From Chryseolinea serpens (lineage in GTDB: Bacteria > Bacteroidota > Bacteroidia > Cytophagales > Cyclobacteriaceae), in the NCBI RefSeq assembly GCF_900129725.1, contig NZ_FQWQ01000001.1, positions 1,550,001-1,614,000 on the forward strand: DNA of 64,000 bases. Direction: 5' to 3'. Below, one piece after another: positions 61,167 to 64,000 of this stretch (the stretch's first letter is position 1; the number at the start of each line of letters is the position of its first letter). A program made the position numbers and the translations under genes. A model generated the notes under the pieces. That model was not told where the DNA came from. It did not search any database and saw nothing but the letters and a program-made list of their open reading frames with translations.

Positions 61167-63572
61167 ATGTTCCGAAACTACCTTCTCATCAGTTTACGAA
61201 GTTTGCGAAAACATCGTTCTTATTCCATGATAAATATTGCCGGCCTGGGGCTGGGATTGGCTGCCTGCTTGCTGCTGGTGACCTGGATCGTGCACGAACT
61301 GAGCTACGACAAGTTTCACCAACAAGCTGCACGCATCTACCGGTCATCGCTGGAATACAGTTTTGGGGGACAAACGGCCAAGACCGCCGTCTCGCCAACG
61401 GCCCTGCTGCCTACGCTGGAAAAAAACTTTGCCGAAGTGGAAGCCGGCGTGCGTCTATACAATCCATCATCCTGGAATCCTTTCATCGTCCGCCGCGGCG
61501 AGACGCTTTTCCAGGAAGGAAAATTCTTTTATGCCGATAGCACCTTCTTCAAGATCTTTTCCTTCCCGCTGATCGCCGGCAACGCCACCACCGCGCTCAC
61601 CCAACCCAACTCCGTTGTGCTCACCCGCACGACGGCAAAAAAATATTTTGGTGAGGAAGATCCCATGGGAAAAACGCTCCAGGTCAATAACGACAAGGAA
61701 TATATCGTCACCGGTGTGATGGAGGATGTGCCGAGCAACTCCTTGCTGCAATTCGATTTTGTCGGCTCGTTCGCTTCGCTGGCCGCAGCCAAAGAACAGA
61801 TCTGGTGGAGCGCCAACTATCAAACCTTCGTGCTACTGGCGCCCGGCACCAATGTACGGGCACTTACCGATAAAACCTCCGAGCTGGTCAAGAAGGCGCT
61901 CGCCAGCGAGCTCACCAATCCCGGCGACTATGTGAAATACAATTTCTTCCCGCTCACCGATATTTATCTCCGTTCTGACATGAATGAAAATCAGCCCGTG
62001 GGCAGCATTCAGTATGTCTATATTTTTGGTGTCATCGCCTTTCTTGTGCTGAGCATCGCCTGTATCAACTACGTGAACCTGGCCACAGCGCGCGCGGCCG
62101 ATCGCGCGAAGGAAGTGGGTATCCGCAAAGTGATCGGGGCCATGCGTAAGCAACTGTTCACCCAGTTCATCGGCGAATCCATCATCATCACGCTGCTGGC
62201 CCTCGCAGTGGCGTTCCTCCTCTCACGGTTGGCTTTGCCGGCGTTCGAAACCATCACCGGAAAATCATTCGCCGCTAAACTTTTGTACAGCACGCCGTTT
62301 GTGAGCGCGGCCGTGGTCATGGCACTGGTCATCGCTTTTGTGGCGGGAGCTTATCCCGCGTTGGCCATCACATCGTTTAAACCGGTGAGCGTGCTCAAGG
62401 GAAATTTTAAAACATCGGGCAAAGGCGTGTGGCTGCGAAAAAGCCTGGTGGTGTTCCAGTTCTGCATTTCCATCATGCTCATCGTGGGCACCATGGTGGT
62501 GATCCGCCAACTGGACTATCTGCAAGCGAAAAAGCTGGGTTATCAAAAAGAAAATACCGTCATCCTCCCGCTCGATCACCAGACCGAAAAAGTATTCCCC
62601 GCCCTGAAGTCCGAGTTGCTTCGAAGCGGCGTCGTGGCGTCGGTAGCGCGCGCTACGGAATCGCCCATCGCTATCAAGGGCGGCTACTCCATCAACCTGC
62701 AACAAGGCAGCACCAACGCGCAAGGCATGATCGTCACGGCCATGGCCATCGACGACGAATTTATCCCCACGCTCGGCGTCACCCTGATCGCCGGCCGCAA
62801 CTTCACCGAGGCCGACATGCAAAAAACAAAAGCCGACACCACGGGCAACAGCTACACCTTCATCGTCAACGAATCCACCCTGCACGAACTCTCCCTCGAT
62901 ATGGAGAAGGCCGTAGGCACTAAAGTGGGCCTGAACGGACGCAATGGTGAGATCATCGGTGTGGCAAAGGATTTTCACTTCGCACCGCTCCACCAAAAGA
63001 TCTCACCCCTGGTGTTGTTCACCGAAGAAAACCAATACAGCTACATCTTCGCCAAGCTGAAAGGCACCGACACCCCCGCCGCCCTCGCACAAATGAAAAA
63101 GGTCTGCCAAACCCTCACCCCACACCGCCCCTTCGAATACACCTTCCTCGACCAGGACTATGCCGCCCTCTATCAAAACGAACAACGCATGCGCACGCTC
63201 AGCACCACCTTCGCCGGCCTCACCGTAGTGATCGCCTGCCTGGGATTGCTCGGACTGGTCTCATTCTCCGCCGCACAGAAGACAAAAGAGATTGGCATCC
63301 GCAAAGTGTTGGGCGCCACCGCCTCCAGCATCGTGTTGCTGATCACAAGAGATTTCACACGACTGGTGTTGCTCGCGATCGTCGTGGGGATTCCGTTAGC
63401 CTATTGGGTGATGAGCCAATGGCTGAACGACTTTGCCTACAAGACAGACATCGGCATCTGGCCCATCGTCACCTCGGCGGCAATGTGTCTGCTCATCGCC
63501 TATGGCACCGCGGCATTCCAGGCGATCAAGGCCGCGCTTATTAATCCGGCGGATACCTTGCGAAACGAATAG
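61167..63572 (+). CDS. FtsX/MacB-like ABC transporter permease
   Basis: Inner-membrane permease of 801 residues with the duplicated FtsX layout: an N-terminal helix (MFRNYLLISLRSLRKHRSYS), a MacB-type periplasmic core, three helices around residues 280-400, a second helix-core unit from about 430, and three C-terminal helices. The family motif KEVGIRKVIGA, repeated as KEIGIRKVLGA, marks both FtsX domains. There is no ATPase gene alongside; in Bacteroidota such permeases often work with a distant MacB-type ATPase to export peptides or lipids, or in mechanotransmission. It is divergent from the sensor kinase, which may control it. Confidence 0.92.
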   Translation: MFRNYLLISLRSLRKHRSYSMINIAGLGLGLAACLLLVTWIVHELSYDKFHQQAARIYRSSLEYSFGGQTAKTAVSPTALLPTLEKNFAEVEAGVRLYNPSSWNPFIVRRGETLFQEGKFFYADSTFFKIFSFPLIAGNATTALTQPNSVVLTRTTAKKYFGEEDPMGKTLQVNNDKEYIVTGVMEDVPSNSLLQFDFVGSFASLAAAKEQIWWSANYQTFVLLAPGTNVRALTDKTSELVKKALASELTNPGDYVKYNFFPLTDIYLRSDMNENQPVGSIQYVYIFGVIAFLVLSIACINYVNLATARAADRAKEVGIRKVIGAMRKQLFTQFIGESIIITLLALAVAFLLSRLALPAFETITGKSFAAKLLYSTPFVSAAVVMALVIAFVAGAYPALAITSFKPVSVLKGNFKTSGKGVWLRKSLVVFQFCISIMLIVGTMVVIRQLDYLQAKKLGYQKENTVILPLDHQTEKVFPALKSELLRSGVVASVARATESPIAIKGGYSINLQQGSTNAQGMIVTAMAIDDEFIPTLGVTLIAGRNFTEADMQKTKADTTGNSYTFIVNESTLHELSLDMEKAVGTKVGLNGRNGEIIGVAKDFHFAPLHQKISPLVLFTEENQYSYIFAKLKGTDTPAALAQMKKVCQTLTPHRPFEYTFLDQDYAALYQNEQRMRTLSTTFAGLTVVIACLGLLGLVSFSAAQKTKEIGIRKVLGATASSIVLLITRDFTRLVLLAIVVGIPLAYWVMSQWLNDFAYKTDIGIWPIVTSAAMCLLIAYGTAAFQAIKAALINPADTLRNE

Positions 63573-64000
63573 TCATGAAATTCATGTTGGTGAAGAGCAC
63601 ATAACGGCATCCCCATCGCCGTTGTTGGTGTTCTTCACCAACAACCCATTCGGACTCGTGCCGTTGTAATTCAGCAACAAATACATGGACCTCCATTGGG
63701 TCGTGCAGTACACTCCATGATGCTCGCCATCCAATGTTGTTGGTGAAGAACACCAACAACGGCGGGGGGCATTGGCCTGTGCTGGTTCCCCACCAACAAA
63801 ACATCGCGCCGCGCCACCACCTTTCGGTGTCCCCGCCAACATTTTTAATCCCCACACCCATTTGTTGGCGTTCCGCCAACAAATCTCTTAATCCTTGCCA
63901 TCCCTCCCCTATGGCCACCGGCACACAACAAACCCCAATGACCACCAAGCATTTACACAACCCCCACCCTCATCGAAGCGCCAACCCAGTTTTAAAAAAA
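63573..64000. repeat. Intergenic cluster of GTTGTTGG hairpins
   Basis: At least three hairpins of the family lie here: 63621-63645 (loop TTCTT), 63736-63760 (loop AAGAA) and 63861-63883 (arms TTTGTTGGCG/CGCCAACAAA, loop TTC), plus a half-copy near 63790. There is no supported gene. The region runs off the right edge of the window. Confidence 0.8.

Overview
The window looks like a chromosomal segment of a Bacteroidota bacterium, most likely a Cytophagales-type relative (inference from gene content; no rRNA or tRNA is seen here). Supporting signs are a SusC/SusD pair, two CRTAC1-type FG-GAP/ASPIC proteins, a two-component propeller/Y_Y_Y histidine kinase, 800-residue FtsX-type permeases and A-rich translation starts without strong Shine-Dalgarno sequences.

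Layout. 1-11.9 kb is a nitrate assimilation island: a nitrate reductase fused to an FAD oxidoreductase (cut by the left edge), a NarK-type transporter, a NarX/NarL-like two-component pair, NirD, NirB, siroheme methyltransferase CobA, a nitrate-reductase-associated protein and MobA. The promoter regions share a palindrome, TACGTAW-N2-WTACGTA, that has the 7-2-7 geometry of NarL sites. 12.1-22.4 kb holds RND efflux: a lone permease, a repeat-rich spacer of about 840 bp, then a TetR-TolC-adaptor-permease operon with a clear TetR-type palindrome. 22.5-24.9 kb carries an aldo/keto reductase and a phytase-like lipoprotein with altered signature motifs.

25.1-30.4 kb is the most unusual part. It is an apparently AT-richer block encoding a small winged-helix protein, a 635-residue fusion of an isoprenyl-diphosphate-synthase-like domain with a terpene-cyclase-like barrel, an M50 metalloprotease with an N-terminal PqqD/RRE-like region, two tandem 53/54-residue precursor-like peptides with a conserved Trp, and a secreted CarboxypepD_reg protein. 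I read it as a candidate RiPP cluster in which a ComQ-like enzyme may attach, and possibly cyclise, an isoprenoid on a peptide. No closely matching described system comes to mind, and this reading is inference. A DUF2931 protein follows.

31.9-36.2 kb has an IorA/IorB molybdenum oxidoreductase and small secreted or membrane proteins. 36.3-52.2 kb is an extracellular/outer-membrane block: a vanadium-haloperoxidase-like enzyme coupled to a CRTAC1 protein, a divergent PQQ-propeller lipoprotein plus a second CRTAC1 protein, long intergenic repeats, and a SusC/SusD pair. 52.6-55.0 kb is an AraC regulator with an FAD monooxygenase. 55.6-63.6 kb has a Tyr/Trp-rich secreted protein, a propeller sensor kinase/response regulator pair and a divergent FtsX/MacB-like permease. 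The right end is intergenic repeat.

Two intergenic repeat families stand out: short hairpins with GTTGTTGG arms (about ten copies at 15.2-15.9, 55.2 and 63.6-63.9 kb) and a unit of about 260 bp containing a 20-22-bp inverted repeat (36.4 and 46.4-47.2 kb).
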